Source: Novosphingobium kaempferiae
Lineage (GTDB): Bacteria; Pseudomonadota; Alphaproteobacteria; Sphingomonadales; Sphingomonadaceae
Reading direction: 5' to 3'
Assembly (NCBI RefSeq): GCF_021227995.1
Contig: NZ_CP089301.1
Span: 5,208,001 to 5,272,000 of the forward strand
Length of the DNA: 64,000 nucleotides
The notes beneath the pieces are model-generated. The model was not told where the DNA came from. It ran no database searches and saw only the letters and a list, made by a program, of their open reading frames with translations. Below are positions 18,640 to 28,722 of the stretch, in pieces (positions within the stretch are counted from its first letter, which is position 1; each line of letters begins with the position of its first letter). The position numbers were made by a program, and so were the translations under genes.

Positions 18640-21294
18640 ATGGCTGGGGAAAACAGGATCATCGCATTCGGGACGGGCGCTGGCGAGAAGTCGGCAATGG
18701 ACGCCACCGAAGCCGCGCCGGACACCACTTCGGAAGCAACCGCGGAGCCGCCCGCGACCGAAAGCTGGGACGATGCATGGGTGGCTGCGGAGACCGCCGA
18801 AGAGCCCCTGCCCGAGCCGGCCGCACGCGCCTGGATCGCACCTGCGCTTGCAGGCCTGATCGTCGCCGGATGGACCGCGCTGTTCGTCGTGGCGCAGCTT
18901 CCCGCGATGCGCGGTGGCATTGCTCTGGCCGAAGTCCCGGCGCTGGTGATGCAATGGTGCGTGCCCGTGCTGCTGGTCGGCCTCGTCTGGCTGCTGGTCA
19001 TGCGCAACAGCGCCCGCGAAGGCCGTCGCTTCGGCGATGTCGCCCGGGTGCTGTCCGCCGAATCGGCGCTGCTGGAACGGCGCCTGACCACGGTGAACCG
19101 CGAACTCAGCCTCGCCCGCGAATTCATCGCCTCGCAGTCACGCGATCTGGAGACGCTGGGCCGCCTCGCCGCCGAACGCCTGTCGCAGAACGCCGACCGG
19201 TTGCAGGAACTGGTGCGTGACAACGGCGCCCGCGTCGATTCGATCAGCACCGTCAGCAACGCCGCGCTCGAGAACATGGAGAAGCTGCGCGGCCAGCTTC
19301 CGGTCATCGCCAGCTCCGCCAAGGACGTCACCAACAACATCGCCAACGCCGGTCGCACCGCGCACGGACAGTTGGAAGACATGATCCACGGCTTCAACCG
19401 CCTCAACGAATTCGGCACCGCCAGCACCCGGCAGGTCAGCCTGCTGCGCGATCAGGTGAACGAGACGCTCGACGGCTTCAACAGCCGCAGCGAGCAGCTG
19501 GAACAGGCACTGAGCGCGCGATTCGCTACCCTCGACGAACGTGGGGACGAATTCCGCGCCCGCCTCGACAAGCACGAAGTCGACGCTCTCGCCGCGATCC
19601 GCACCCGCACCAAGGCACTCAGTGACGAGATCGACGATACGCGCCGCCAACTCGACCGGCAGGAGGCCGAAAGCCTCACCTCGCTGCGCGCCCGCCTTGG
19701 CGCGCTGCGCGACGAAAGCGACGTCGTCTCCCGCGCCCTGCGCGAAGCCGAGCAGCGCGCCACCGAAGCCCTGCGTGCATCCATTTCGGATCTGTCCGAC
19801 GAACAGACCGCAACCGGCATCGCAATCGCCGAGGCACAGCAGAGCGCCATCGACGCACTTGCGGGCCGCCTCGCCACGATCGCCGCCGAAGCATGCCAGA
19901 TCGACGAGTCCATCGGCCTGCGCGCCGAGCGTCTCGCGATGGAAGCGCAGGAGCGCCAGTCGCGACAGGTCGAGCAGGAACGCCATGCGATCGCCCGCAT
20001 CGAGCACATGCTCGGCGAACTCGACGCCGCGATCGCCGAGCGGCTCGAACGCCACCGCATCCAGGCCGACGCGCTGGCCGAACGGGCGGGCGCGGTCACC
20101 GGCGAACTCGGTCGCTACGAAGCCCGCATGGAAACGATCGCCGCGCAGACGAGCGAAGCGGAGCACCGTCTAGCGGGGAGCCTCTCGGCACTGACCGATC
20201 GCCTTACTGCCGCACGCGCCACGCTCGCATCGACCGATGGCGAGGTGGAGAAGCTGACCGAGGACAGCGTCCGCCTGCTCGAACTGATCCAGGCGAGCGC
20301 CCGGCAGACGCACAATGCGCTTCCGGAAGCGCTCGCGGTCTCTGAAGACCGACTCCGTCGCCTTCAGGACGGTCTAGGTGTCGTTCTGTCCCAGCTTGGC
20401 GAAGCGGTTCAGGGCGGTGAGGACGTAGCTGCCGGGATCGGCATTTCGGGCCGTGATCTCGACGCGCTGATCGCCGGGCTTTCGCAGGCTCAGGCGCAGA
20501 TTTCCGCGCGCGGAGCCGACCACGCCGCCCTTCTCGGGCGCCTGCAAGGCACTCTCGCGGAGATCGACGCTGCCACGCAGGCCGCCGCCGACAAGGCCGG
20601 CGGCGCGCTCATCGGCGCCCTCGCCGCACTCGGTACCACGCTCGACGAAACGGTCGCCTCGATCGAGGACGACAGCGCCGAACGCATCACCCGCGTCGCG
20701 GACACGCTGGCCGATGAAAGCGCAGCCGCCATCGACAAGGCGATGCGCGGAAAAGTGGCTGAAATCTCAGGCCAACTGGAACAGGCGGTCGCCCACGCGT
20801 CAGGCGTCACCCGCGAAGCGACGACGCAACTGCGCGAGCAGATCGCCAAGGTCGACGACCTCGTCGGCAACCTTGAGGGCCGCGTCACGCAGGCGCGCGA
20901 ACAGGCCGAGGAAAAGGTCGACAACGACTTCTCAAGGCGTGCCGCCGTCATCACGGAATCGCTCAATTCCAATGCGATAGACATCGCAACGGTCCTCTCC
21001 AGCGACATCGCCGACAATGCCTGGGCCGCCTACCTGCGCGGTGATCGCGGCATCTTCACTCGCCGCGCCGTCAGCCTGCTCGACGCGGGCGAAGTGAAGG
21101 CGATCCAGCAGATCTTCGAGCGCGACGACGCATTCCGCGCCAACGTCAGCCGCTACATCCATGATTTCGAAGGGATTCTGCGGCAGGTGCTGTCCACCCG
21201 CGACGGCAATGCGCTCGGCGTGACCCTGCTGTCCTCGGACATGGGCAAGCTCTACGTGGCACTTGCGCAGGGTATCGAACGCCTGCGGAACTGA
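18640..21294 (+). CDS. membrane-anchored giant coiled-coil protein
   Basis: An 884-residue protein. An acidic, Ala/Pro/Glu-rich cytoplasmic head (residues 1-63) precedes two hydrophobic helices (about 65-86 and 98-120). About 640 residues of heptad-rich coiled coil follow, dense in Glu, Arg, Gln and Ala, and a compact C-terminal domain (about residues 760-884, with ARRAAVITESLNSNAIDIATVL and LGVTLLSSDMGKLYVALAQ) ends it. No ATPase or HAMP motif is present. Size and layout recall alphaproteobacterial polarity or cell-envelope scaffolds such as TipN, but I cannot show homology. ATG 18640 is preferred to 18610. It is transcribed away from the HPt-like gene, sharing a 69-base divergent promoter region. 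Confidence 0.8.
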   Translation: MAGENRIIAFGTGAGEKSAMDATEAAPDTTSEATAEPPATESWDDAWVAAETAEEPLPEPAARAWIAPALAGLIVAGWTALFVVAQLPAMRGGIALAEVPALVMQWCVPVLLVGLVWLLVMRNSAREGRRFGDVARVLSAESALLERRLTTVNRELSLAREFIASQSRDLETLGRLAAERLSQNADRLQELVRDNGARVDSISTVSNAALENMEKLRGQLPVIASSAKDVTNNIANAGRTAHGQLEDMIHGFNRLNEFGTASTRQVSLLRDQVNETLDGFNSRSEQLEQALSARFATLDERGDEFRARLDKHEVDALAAIRTRTKALSDEIDDTRRQLDRQEAESLTSLRARLGALRDESDVVSRALREAEQRATEALRASISDLSDEQTATGIAIAEAQQSAIDALAGRLATIAAEACQIDESIGLRAERLAMEAQERQSRQVEQERHAIARIEHMLGELDAAIAERLERHRIQADALAERAGAVTGELGRYEARMETIAAQTSEAEHRLAGSLSALTDRLTAARATLASTDGEVEKLTEDSVRLLELIQASARQTHNALPEALAVSEDRLRRLQDGLGVVLSQLGEAVQGGEDVAAGIGISGRDLDALIAGLSQAQAQISARGADHAALLGRLQGTLAEIDAATQAAADKAGGALIGALAALGTTLDETVASIEDDSAERITRVADTLADESAAAIDKAMRGKVAEISGQLEQAVAHASGVTREATTQLREQIAKVDDLVGNLEGRVTQAREQAEEKVDNDFSRRAAVITESLNSNAIDIATVLSSDIADNAWAAYLRGDRGIFTRRAVSLLDAGEVKAIQQIFERDDAFRANVSRYIHDFEGILRQVLSTRDGNALGVTLLSSDMGKLYVALAQGIERLRN

Positions 21295-21316
21295 GCAACT
21301 TCCTGCCGGGCGGGTA

Positions 21317-22258
21317 TCAATCCGCCCGGTAATCCGCGCCGACGTGCGCCTGCCCACGCTCGGCAGCAAGCAATTCCTGCCGATGCCGCTCGCGATAACC
21401 CGCACGCTGCTCGGCCGTCCGCTCACCGTGGCAAGCCGGGCAACTTACGCCTGTTTCGTACAATTCGGACGCGCGCGCCTGCGCATCGACCGGACGGCGG
21501 CAGGCATGGCACAGTTCGTAGCTGCCCTGCACCAACCCGTGCCCGATGGTGACACGCTGGTCGAAGACGAAGCACTCGCCCTGCCACAGGCTGTCTTCCT
21601 GCGGCACGGTTTCCAAGTATTTCAGGATACCGCCCTTGAGGTGGTAGACATCGTCGATACCCTCCTGCTTCAGGAACGCGGTCGACTTCTCGCAGCGGAT
21701 GCCGCCGGTGCAGAACATCGCCACCTTGGTCTTCCCACCGCCCAGCAGGCTCTCCCGGTTGTCGCGGAACCACTCCGGGAAGTCGCGGAAACTGTGGGTT
21801 TCGGGATCGATAGCGCCGGAGAAAGTACCGACCGCCACCTCGTAGTCGTTCCGGGTGTCGATCACGACCGTGTCCGGATCGGCAATGAGCGCGTTCCAGT
21901 CCTGGGGCTCGACATAAGTGCCGACGCTTGCCAGCGGATCGATGTCCGGCTGCCCCATCGTCACGATCTCGCGCTTGACCCGCACCTTCATGCGATGGAA
22001 CGGCATTTCCGTGGCGCCCGAAAGCTTCACATCGACATCCGCACAGCCCGGAAGTCCGCGGATGTGCGCCAGCAGCGCATCGATGCCATCATGGGAGCCA
22101 GCTACCGTGCCGTTGATGCCCTCCGCCGCCAGCAGCAGCGTTCCGCGAATACCCTGCGCATGGCACAGGGCCTCCAGCGCAGGCTTGAGTGCGGCGGGAT
22201 CGTGGAACGGAGCGAAGCGGTAGAGCGCCGCTACGCACAAGGTTTCGTGCTGGTCCAT
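21317..22258 (-). CDS. trhO: tRNA U34 hydroxylase (rhodanese-domain, YceA family)
   Basis: A 313-residue protein of the TrhO family, which forms 5-hydroxyuridine at position 34 of tRNAs using prephenate-derived chemistry and oxygen. An N-terminal acylphosphatase-like domain (GINGTVAGS near residue 50) is followed by a rhodanese domain with active-loop Cys183 and Cys189 in FCTGGIRCEKS. A C-terminal Cys-rich segment, CHACRRPV then CPACH, probably binds zinc. It is the last gene of the long co-directional run that begins at nuoA, 43 bases after the DUF1467 gene. Confidence 0.95.
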   Translation of the reverse strand: MDQHETLCVAALYRFAPFHDPAALKPALEALCHAQGIRGTLLLAAEGINGTVAGSHDGIDALLAHIRGLPGCADVDVKLSGATEMPFHRMKVRVKREIVTMGQPDIDPLASVGTYVEPQDWNALIADPDTVVIDTRNDYEVAVGTFSGAIDPETHSFRDFPEWFRDNRESLLGGGKTKVAMFCTGGIRCEKSTAFLKQEGIDDVYHLKGGILKYLETVPQEDSLWQGECFVFDQRVTIGHGLVQGSYELCHACRRPVDAQARASELYETGVSCPACHGERTAEQRAGYRERHRQELLAAERGQAHVGADYRAD

Positions 22259-22301
22259 TGCGCGCCCCTAGCGCGAAACACGGGCAAAGCCAAAGGGGCG
22301 A

Positions 22302-22598
22302 TCAATAACCCAGGTCGTGAACCGGTGGCTTGCCGAAGAAATTGAGATCGTCGACCGTGATCCACTGATTGGCATAGTTGGCGTAATAAAGGGCAAAGAG
22401 GACCACGGCGACCACCGTAGCCCGCTTGGCGACGAGCTTCGGCCGGAAATTGACCGGCGCGCTGTCCGCGTGCCCCTTCTGAACCTTGTGGCCCTCCACC
22501 TGATCCGGTGTACGTAAACCCACGGGCAGGACGAGAAACGCGCTCATCACCCAGAAGAGCGCGTAGATCGCCAGCATTGAGGTCCAGTTCATCGCCAT
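22302..22598 (-). CDS. DUF1467 family membrane protein
   Basis: A 98-residue protein with two hydrophobic helices (about residues 8-28 and 60-80) separated by a polar loop containing LPVGLRTPDQ. This is the arrangement of the alphaproteobacterial DUF1467 family, whose function is unknown. It lies 6 bases after the RNase J gene and has GGAGG 11 bases before ATG 22598, inside the end of that gene. Confidence 0.88.
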   Translation of the reverse strand: MAMNWTSMLAIYALFWVMSAFLVLPVGLRTPDQVEGHKVQKGHADSAPVNFRPKLVAKRATVVAVVLFALYYANYANQWITVDDLNFFGKPPVHDLGY

Positions 22599-22604
22599 CG
22601 CGCG

Positions 22605-24230
22605 TCAGTCCTCCAGCAACAGCACCTGAACCTGCGGCTTCTTGCCCGACCAGCGGGTCGCGGCACGACGCGCCGCAAGGCGTGCGGCTTCGGATCGGGT
22701 ATCGCGATCGGCCTTCTTGGCTCGGTTCAGCGCTTCGGCGACATCGCGCTTCGCTTCCTCGACGAACTCGGCGTAGTCCTCATCGAGCGGCAGGCCGATG
22801 GCGGAGACCTCCACATGTCCCCTGCGATCGGCAGCCACCGAGACGACGCCATTGAAGGCGATGCGGCGACGCATGATGATAGCCTCGCCGTCTGCCGGTG
22901 CGATGATATCGCCGTCGAGAACGAGGCGCCCGGAGCGGACTTCGCCGAACTTGCCGGGATGATCCGGGGCAAGCCGCACGAGATCGCCATTCTTCTGGAA
23001 GATCGCCTTGGGAATGCCGCTGGCGATGCCAAGGCGTGCCTGCTCCTTCATATGGCGGATTTCGCCATGGACCGGCAGCAGAATCTGCGGACGCAGCCAG
23101 CCGTAGAGCGCCTCCAGTTCAGGACGCCCGGGATGGCCGGAGACGTGGATCGGGCTCTGCCGGTCGGTCACGACCACCACGCCCGCATCCGCGAGGCGGT
23201 TCTGGATGCGACCGATCTGGATTTCGTTGCCGGGAATCTGCCGGCTGGAGAACAGGACCACGTCGCCTTTGTCCAGCTTGATCGGATGGCTGCCTTCCGA
23301 AATGCGCGCCAGTGCAGCCCGCGGCTCCCCCTGCCCGCCAGTCGCGACGATCAACACGTCGCCGCGCGGCAGATCCATAGCGGTGTCGGGATCGACAAGG
23401 TCGGGCAAGTCCTTGAGATAGCCACAGGACTGCCCGGTCTGAATGATGCGGTCGAGCGACCGACCAGCGACGCACAACTGCCGCCCGGTCTTCTTCGCCA
23501 CGTCTCCCAGCGTCTGCAGCCGTGCGACATTGGATGCAAACGTCGTCACCAGCACGCGGCGACCGTTGTGCTTCTTCACCTCTTCGAGGAGCCCGCGATA
23601 GACCTCGCCTTCCGAACCGGAGGCCTCCGGGTTGAAGACATTGGTTGAATCGCAGACGAGTGCCAGCACGCCCTCGTCGCCGATCGCCGTCAGTTCCGCC
23701 TGCGTTGCCGGCGTGCCGATCTGCGGCTCATCATCCAGCTTCCAGTCGCCGGTGTGGAAGATGCGGCCGTAGGGCGTCTCGATCAGAAGCGCATTACCCT
23801 CGGCGATTGAGTGCGCCAGCGGGACGTAACGGATGCCAAACGGGCCAAGCTGGAAATTCTCGAGGTCATCGACCACGATAAGTTCCACGTCGTTGAGAAT
23901 GCCCGCTTCTTCCAGCTTCGCTGCGACCAGCTTCGCCGTGAAGGGGGTCGCATAAAGCGGCACGCCCAATTCCTCGGCGAAATACGGAACGGCGCCGATA
24001 TGGTCCTCGTGCGCGTGGGTCAGCACGATCCCAAGCAGGTTCTCACGCTCGTTCTCGATGAATTCAAGATCGGCGAAAACGAGATCAACGCCGGGGTATT
24101 CGTTGCCTGAGAACGTCATGCCCAGATCGACCATCAGCCACTTGCCCTGACAGCCGTAGAGATTGACGTTCATGCCGATCTCGCCCGAACCACCGAGCGC
24201 ACAAAACAGAAGTTCCTTACCGGGAATCAC
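22605..24230 (-). CDS. rnj: ribonuclease J
   Basis: A metallo-beta-lactamase / beta-CASP nuclease of 541 residues with 5'-3' exonuclease and endonuclease activity, used for rRNA maturation and mRNA decay. The zinc motif HAHEDHIG is near residue 72, with further ligands in FHTGDWKLD and VCDSTN, and the beta-CASP motifs ([30 protein letters not shown]) follow in order. It starts with GTG in a GTGA overlap with the coaX stop. DUF1467 follows. Confidence 0.95.
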   Translation of the reverse strand: MIPGKELLFCALGGSGEIGMNVNLYGCQGKWLMVDLGMTFSGNEYPGVDLVFADLEFIENERENLLGIVLTHAHEDHIGAVPYFAEELGVPLYATPFTAKLVAAKLEEAGILNDVELIVVDDLENFQLGPFGIRYVPLAHSIAEGNALLIETPYGRIFHTGDWKLDDEPQIGTPATQAELTAIGDEGVLALVCDSTNVFNPEASGSEGEVYRGLLEEVKKHNGRRVLVTTFASNVARLQTLGDVAKKTGRQLCVAGRSLDRIIQTGQSCGYLKDLPDLVDPDTAMDLPRGDVLIVATGGQGEPRAALARISEGSHPIKLDKGDVVLFSSRQIPGNEIQIGRIQNRLADAGVVVVTDRQSPIHVSGHPGRPELEALYGWLRPQILLPVHGEIRHMKEQARLGIASGIPKAIFQKNGDLVRLAPDHPGKFGEVRSGRLVLDGDIIAPADGEAIIMRRRIAFNGVVSVAADRRGHVEVSAIGLPLDEDYAEFVEEAKRDVAEALNRAKKADRDTRSEAARLAARRAATRWSGKKPQVQVLLLED

Positions 24231-25006
24231 TTAGAAGCTGCCCTTTCGGCAATGATGGCGAGACCGTCGATCGTGAGATCGGCATCGACGGCGTCAAAAA
24301 TGTTCGTGGCTTCATCGAACAGCACGGCGAGACCGCCCGTTGCGATGACCTTGGCCGGGCGACCGATCTCGGCGCGAATGCGGGCGATGAGGCCCTCCAT
24401 CATCGCCACGTAGCCCCAGAAGACGCCGATCAGCATCTGATCTTCGGTGTTGCGTCCGACGACGCTGGAGGACTTGGGTGCCTCGATGGCGATGCGGGGC
24501 AGCTTCGCCGTGTTGCCGACCAATGCGTCGAGCGAAAGGTTGATGCCAGGCGCGATGATACCGCCCTTGTAGGCGCCGTTGAAGTCGATCACGTCGAATG
24601 TTGTCGCCGTACCGAAATCCACGACGATGAGGTCGCCCGCGTGCTTATCGTGCGCCGCCACGGCATTTACTGCCCGGTCTGCGCCGAGCGAACTTGGCTG
24701 ATCGACGTCGATGTCGATGCGATAGTCCGCCTTGCCCTGCCCGGCGATGAGGGGCTCGATGTCGAAATAGTGGCGCGCCAGAATCTCGAGGTTGTGAAGC
24801 GCGCGAGGCACCACGGTCGAGATGATGATCTGCGTGACCTGCTTCGCCTCTACGCCGCGAATGGCGAGAAGCTGCATCAGCCAAACGGCATACTCGTCGC
24901 CAGTGCGGCGCGGGTCGGTGGCGATGCGCCAACGGCCCTTGATCGTGCGCCCTTCCAAGAGTGCGAAGACGACGTTGGTATTGCCGGCGTCGATTGCGAG
25001 CAGCAT
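24227..25006 (-). CDS. coaX: type III pantothenate kinase
   Basis: Phosphorylates pantothenate in the first step of coenzyme A synthesis. The 259-residue protein has the N-terminal ASKHA motif [10 protein letters not shown], the [11 protein letters not shown] stretch near residue 105, [11 protein letters not shown] near 128 and a GGIIAPG loop. It starts 15 bases after birA ends and overlaps rnj. Confidence 0.95.
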   Translation of the reverse strand: MLLAIDAGNTNVVFALLEGRTIKGRWRIATDPRRTGDEYAVWLMQLLAIRGVEAKQVTQIIISTVVPRALHNLEILARHYFDIEPLIAGQGKADYRIDIDVDQPSSLGADRAVNAVAAHDKHAGDLIVVDFGTATTFDVIDFNGAYKGGIIAPGINLSLDALVGNTAKLPRIAIEAPKSSSVVGRNTEDQMLIGVFWGYVAMMEGLIARIRAEIGRPAKVIATGGLAVLFDEATNIFDAVDADLTIDGLAIIAERAASK

Positions 25007-25021
25007 GGCTCTTTCAGTTCC

Positions 25022-25726
25022 TCATACAAGCAGGACGTCGCCGGCGTGGATCGTGCGGATCGCGCCATCCGACAGAGCGAGGCGAAGGTTTCCGTCCTCC
25101 GCAAGCCCCGCAAATGTACCTTCGACCGCGTCCTCGCCGGGCGGAAGCACCCGAAGCGACGTTCCCACAGGGTGAGCGGCACTTTGCCAGCGGCGCAACA
25201 GCGGAGCAAGGCCGACAGAGCGCCAGCGCTGGAGTTCGATGTCGAAAGCGGCGGCAAGCGCTCCAGCGAAATCATCCCGCGAAACGTCCTTGCCGTAATC
25301 TGACAGAGCGACGACCTTTCGGCCCGGAACATCGGGCGCATGGGCGAGGTTCACGCCAATACCAACGATGACGACGCCCGAAACCATTTCCAGCAGGATT
25401 CCCGCGACCTTGCCGCCATCAAGCAGTAGGTCGTTGGGCCACTTGAGCTGCAAGCCCTCACTGCGGAAAGTGCTCAGCGCTTCATGAACGGCGAGGCCCG
25501 TCAGCAAAGCCAGCGTTGCAGGTGCCGGGTCCGTCGGCGCAATGCGCACGACGGTCGATCCCATGAAATTTCCGGCACCGTCGTCCCACGCACGCCCGAG
25601 CCGCCCCTTGCCCGCAGTCTGTCGATCCGCAACAAGCCAGCGGCCTTCGGACAGGTACTCCCCGCCCGAAAGCCGCTTTGCCAGATCCGCGTTGGTGGAG
25701 CCGGTTTCGGCTACAACCTCTATCAA
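25022..25726 (-). CDS. birA: biotin-[acetyl-CoA-carboxylase] ligase (class I, no HTH)
   Basis: Attaches biotin to the acetyl-CoA carboxylase carrier protein. It has 234 residues with TGSTN near residue 8, the biotinyl-AMP loop GKGRLGRAW near residue 40, LKWPNDLLLDGGKVAGILLE near 95 and a C-terminal SH3-like domain. The regulatory helix-turn-helix of the E. coli protein is absent, so it is not a repressor. The proposed start is TTG 25726, overlapping the nuoN stop as TTGA; the open frame extends upstream but has no ATG before reading into antisense nuoN. This links biotinylation to the respiratory operon by coupling. Confidence 0.88.
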   Translation of the reverse strand: MIEVVAETGSTNADLAKRLSGGEYLSEGRWLVADRQTAGKGRLGRAWDDGAGNFMGSTVVRIAPTDPAPATLALLTGLAVHEALSTFRSEGLQLKWPNDLLLDGGKVAGILLEMVSGVVIVGIGVNLAHAPDVPGRKVVALSDYGKDVSRDDFAGALAAAFDIELQRWRSVGLAPLLRRWQSAAHPVGTSLRVLPPGEDAVEGTFAGLAEDGNLRLALSDGAIRTIHAGDVLLV

Positions 25727-27186
25727 AGCGTGTGGAACAACGCTGTCGCGGCGGTGTCGGTCAGGCCCTGCAGCCACCCGCTCAGCAGGTAGCCCAGCGG
25801 CGAGATGAACAGGCAGGTGACGATCAGGATCGCCTTGTGCCACACGTCGCTCTCACCCTTCACCGCGTCCACCGGTTCGTCGAAGTACGCGACCTTGACG
25901 ATCTTCAGGTAGTAGAACGCGCCGATCACCGAAGCCGCGAAGCCAAGGAAGGCCAGCGCCATCATGTCCGCATGGACTGCTGCGCGGAAGACGAGGAACT
26001 TGCCCCAGAAGCCGAACAGCGGCGGGATACCGGCAAGGCTGAACATCACGATCGCCAGCGCCAGCGCGAGACCTGGACGGGTGCGCGACAGGCCACCAAG
26101 GCGCGCAATCTCTTCAACCGGCTCGCCGTTCTCGTCCTTCAGCATCAGGATGGTCACGAAGCCAGCCACGGTCATGGCAACGTAGATCACGAGGTAGAAC
26201 AGCATCGCCGAAGCGCCCTGCACGTTCGCGCTCGACAGGCCGACAAGGATGAAGCCGACGTTGTTGATCGACGAATAGGCCATCAGGCGCTTGATGTTCT
26301 TCTGACCGATCGCGCCCAGCGCACCCACCACGATCGACGCGAGTGCGATGAAGACGATGATCTGGCGCCATGCATCCGCCTGATCGGCGAAGGCATCGAG
26401 CATGACACGCATGGTGAGACCGATGGCCGCAACCTTGCCCGACGTCGCGAAAAACTTCGTGACCGGAGTCGGCGCGCCTTCATAGACGTCGGGCGTCCAC
26501 ATGTGGAACGGCACGGCGCTGATCTTGAAGGCGAGGCCCGCCAGCATGAAGACGATGCCGAACAGCGCACCGTTCGAAAGACCGCCTGCAAGCGCGGCGT
26601 TGATGCCCGAGAACGAGGTCGTGCCGGTGAAGCCATAGGTCAGGCTCATGCCAAAGAGCAGGATGCCGGAAGCCAGCGCGCCCAGCACGAAGTACTTTAG
26701 GCCTGCTTCCGCAGAGCGTCCGTCGGTGCGGACGAAGGCTGCCAACACGTAGGCTGCCAGCGAGTTCATCTCGAGGCCGATGTAGAGCGCCAGCAGGTCG
26801 CCCGCCGACACCATCATGCCGCTGCCCAGTGCGGCGAAGATCACGAGGATCGGGAACTCCGCCTTCATCGCGCCGAGGCGGTCGAAGAAGGCAGGTGCGA
26901 CGACGAGGGTCGCCGCCGCCGAGAGATAGATCAGGATCTTGGCGAAGCTGGAGAATGCATCCGCATGGACCTGCCCGAAGAACGCCGAATAGTCCGGCCC
27001 CATCGCGCCGCCGCACAGCGCGGGCGCGACGAGGAAGGTCGCGCCGACCAGGGCGGCGACCGCGAGGATCGAGATCAGGCGGCTTGCCTTGTCACCACCC
27101 CAGGCGGCGATCAGGAGCAGGACGAGACCTGCGATGCTCAGCGTTTCTTCCGGCGCGATAAGGCGCAGGGAGTGCGACCAGTCCAT
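25723..27186 (-). CDS. nuoN: NADH-quinone oxidoreductase subunit N
   Basis: Antiporter-like membrane subunit of complex I, 487 residues with about 14 hydrophobic helices. The Glu of TM5 lies in LYIGLEMNSLAAYVL near residue 143, the key Lys in the ATSGKVAAIGLTM helix near residue 243, and the LMAYSSINNVGFIL stretch near 295. It is the last nuo gene; its stop overlaps the birA start, and its start adjoins nuoM. Confidence 0.97.
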   Translation of the reverse strand: MDWSHSLRLIAPEETLSIAGLVLLLIAAWGGDKASRLISILAVAALVGATFLVAPALCGGAMGPDYSAFFGQVHADAFSSFAKILIYLSAAATLVVAPAFFDRLGAMKAEFPILVIFAALGSGMMVSAGDLLALYIGLEMNSLAAYVLAAFVRTDGRSAEAGLKYFVLGALASGILLFGMSLTYGFTGTTSFSGINAALAGGLSNGALFGIVFMLAGLAFKISAVPFHMWTPDVYEGAPTPVTKFFATSGKVAAIGLTMRVMLDAFADQADAWRQIIVFIALASIVVGALGAIGQKNIKRLMAYSSINNVGFILVGLSSANVQGASAMLFYLVIYVAMTVAGFVTILMLKDENGEPVEEIARLGGLSRTRPGLALALAIVMFSLAGIPPLFGFWGKFLVFRAAVHADMMALAFLGFAASVIGAFYYLKIVKVAYFDEPVDAVKGESDVWHKAILIVTCLFISPLGYLLSGWLQGLTDTAATALFHTL

Positions 27187-28721
27187 CAGTGTGACCCCCC
27201 ATGCGCAGCTTCTTCGTGGTGCGCAGGCTTAGCTTTTCCAGGTGTAGGCGCGCTGTCGCCATGCGGTGCCGCACGAGCGAGGCGAGCGTCGAGCGCGGCG
27301 ATATCGGCGCGCATTGGAGCGATGAAGCTCTCGGGGTAGATGCCCATCCACAGGGCACCGAGCGCCAGCGGAACCACCATCGCGATTTCGCGAAGGTCGA
27401 GGTCCGACATGGCTGCGGCGTCGGCGTTCTTCTGCTCGCCGAACACCACCCGGCGGTAGAGGTACAGCATGTAGGCTGCGCCCAGGATGATGCCGGTGGT
27501 GCAGATCAGCGCCGTCCAGGTCGAGACCTGATAGATGCCGCCAAGGCTCAGGAACTCGCCCACGAACCCGCTGGTGCCCGGCAGGCCGATCGAGGCCATC
27601 GTGAACAGCAGGAAGAACAGCGCATAGCGCGGCATGTTGATGGCGAGGCCGCCGTAGCGGGTGATCTCACGGGTGTGCAGACGATCGTAGATGATGCCGA
27701 CGCACAGGAACAGCGCGCCCGAGACGAGGCCGTGGCTGAGCATGACCAGCATCGAGCCTTCGAGGCCCTGCACGTTGAAGGCGAACAGGCCGATCGTCAC
27801 GATCGCCATATGCGCGACCGACGAATAAGCGATCAGCTTCTTCATGTCGCTCTGCACCAGCGCGATCAGCGAGGTGATGACCACGGCGGCCATCGACAGG
27901 CCCCACACCAGCGGCGCGAAGTACGCCGAAGCCTCGGGGAACATCGGCAGCGAGAAGCGGATGAAGCCGTAGCCACCCATCTTCAGCAGAACGCCCGCCA
28001 GGATGATCGAGCCCGCGGTCGGCGCCTGAACGTGCGCCGCCGGAAGCCAGGTATGGACTGGCCACATCGGCATCTTCACCGCGAAGCTGGCGAAGAAGGC
28101 GAGCCACAGCCACGTCTGGACCTGCGGGTCGAAATCGTAGGCCATCAGGGTCGGGATGTCGCTGGTGCCGGCGGTGTGGACCATCCACAGCATCGCCACG
28201 AGCATCAGCACCGAGCCGAGGAGCGTGTAGAGGAAGAACTTGTACGAGGCGTAGATGCGGTCCGCGCCACCCCAGATGCCGATGATGAGATACATCGGGA
28301 TCAGGCCAGCTTCGAAGAACATGTAGAACAGGTACAGGTCCTGCGCCATGAACACGCCGAGCATGAACACTTCGACCAGCAGGAATGCGGCCATGTACTC
28401 GCCCACGCGCTTCTCGACCGACTGGCTCGCACCGATGCAGATCGGCATGAGGAAGACCGAGAGCATGATGAGCAGCAGCGCAATGCCGTCGATGCCGACG
28501 GCATAGGAGAAGCCCGAGAAGATTTCGAGGCGCTCGGTGAACTGCCACTGGGCGCCACCGATATCGAAGTTCATCCACAGGACAATGCCGAGGACGAGGT
28601 CCACCAGCGTCGCGGCGAGCGCCAGGGTGCGCGCCGCTTTCGCTTCGAGGAAGAGGCATACCAGTGCCGCCGCAAGCGGCACCAGCAGCATCAGGCTGAG
28701 GATCGGAAAACCACTCATCAT
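27186..28721 (-). CDS. nuoM: NADH-quinone oxidoreductase subunit M, His-rich C-terminus
   Basis: Antiporter-like proton-pumping subunit, 511 residues. The conserved Glu lies in the FFEAGLIPMYLIIG helix near residue 145, and PMWPVHTWLPAAHVQAPT and IAYSSVAHM follow in order. The last about 28 residues are an unusual tail rich in Ala, Pro, Lys and His (five His). ATG 28721 is followed by a second ATG at 28718, which would work equally well. One base separates it from nuoL. Confidence 0.97.
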   Translation of the reverse strand: MMSGFPILSLMLLVPLAAALVCLFLEAKAARTLALAATLVDLVLGIVLWMNFDIGGAQWQFTERLEIFSGFSYAVGIDGIALLLIMLSVFLMPICIGASQSVEKRVGEYMAAFLLVEVFMLGVFMAQDLYLFYMFFEAGLIPMYLIIGIWGGADRIYASYKFFLYTLLGSVLMLVAMLWMVHTAGTSDIPTLMAYDFDPQVQTWLWLAFFASFAVKMPMWPVHTWLPAAHVQAPTAGSIILAGVLLKMGGYGFIRFSLPMFPEASAYFAPLVWGLSMAAVVITSLIALVQSDMKKLIAYSSVAHMAIVTIGLFAFNVQGLEGSMLVMLSHGLVSGALFLCVGIIYDRLHTREITRYGGLAINMPRYALFFLLFTMASIGLPGTSGFVGEFLSLGGIYQVSTWTALICTTGIILGAAYMLYLYRRVVFGEQKNADAAAMSDLDLREIAMVVPLALGALWMGIYPESFIAPMRADIAALDARLARAAPHGDSAPTPGKAKPAHHEEAAHGGSH

Positions 28722-28722
28722 C

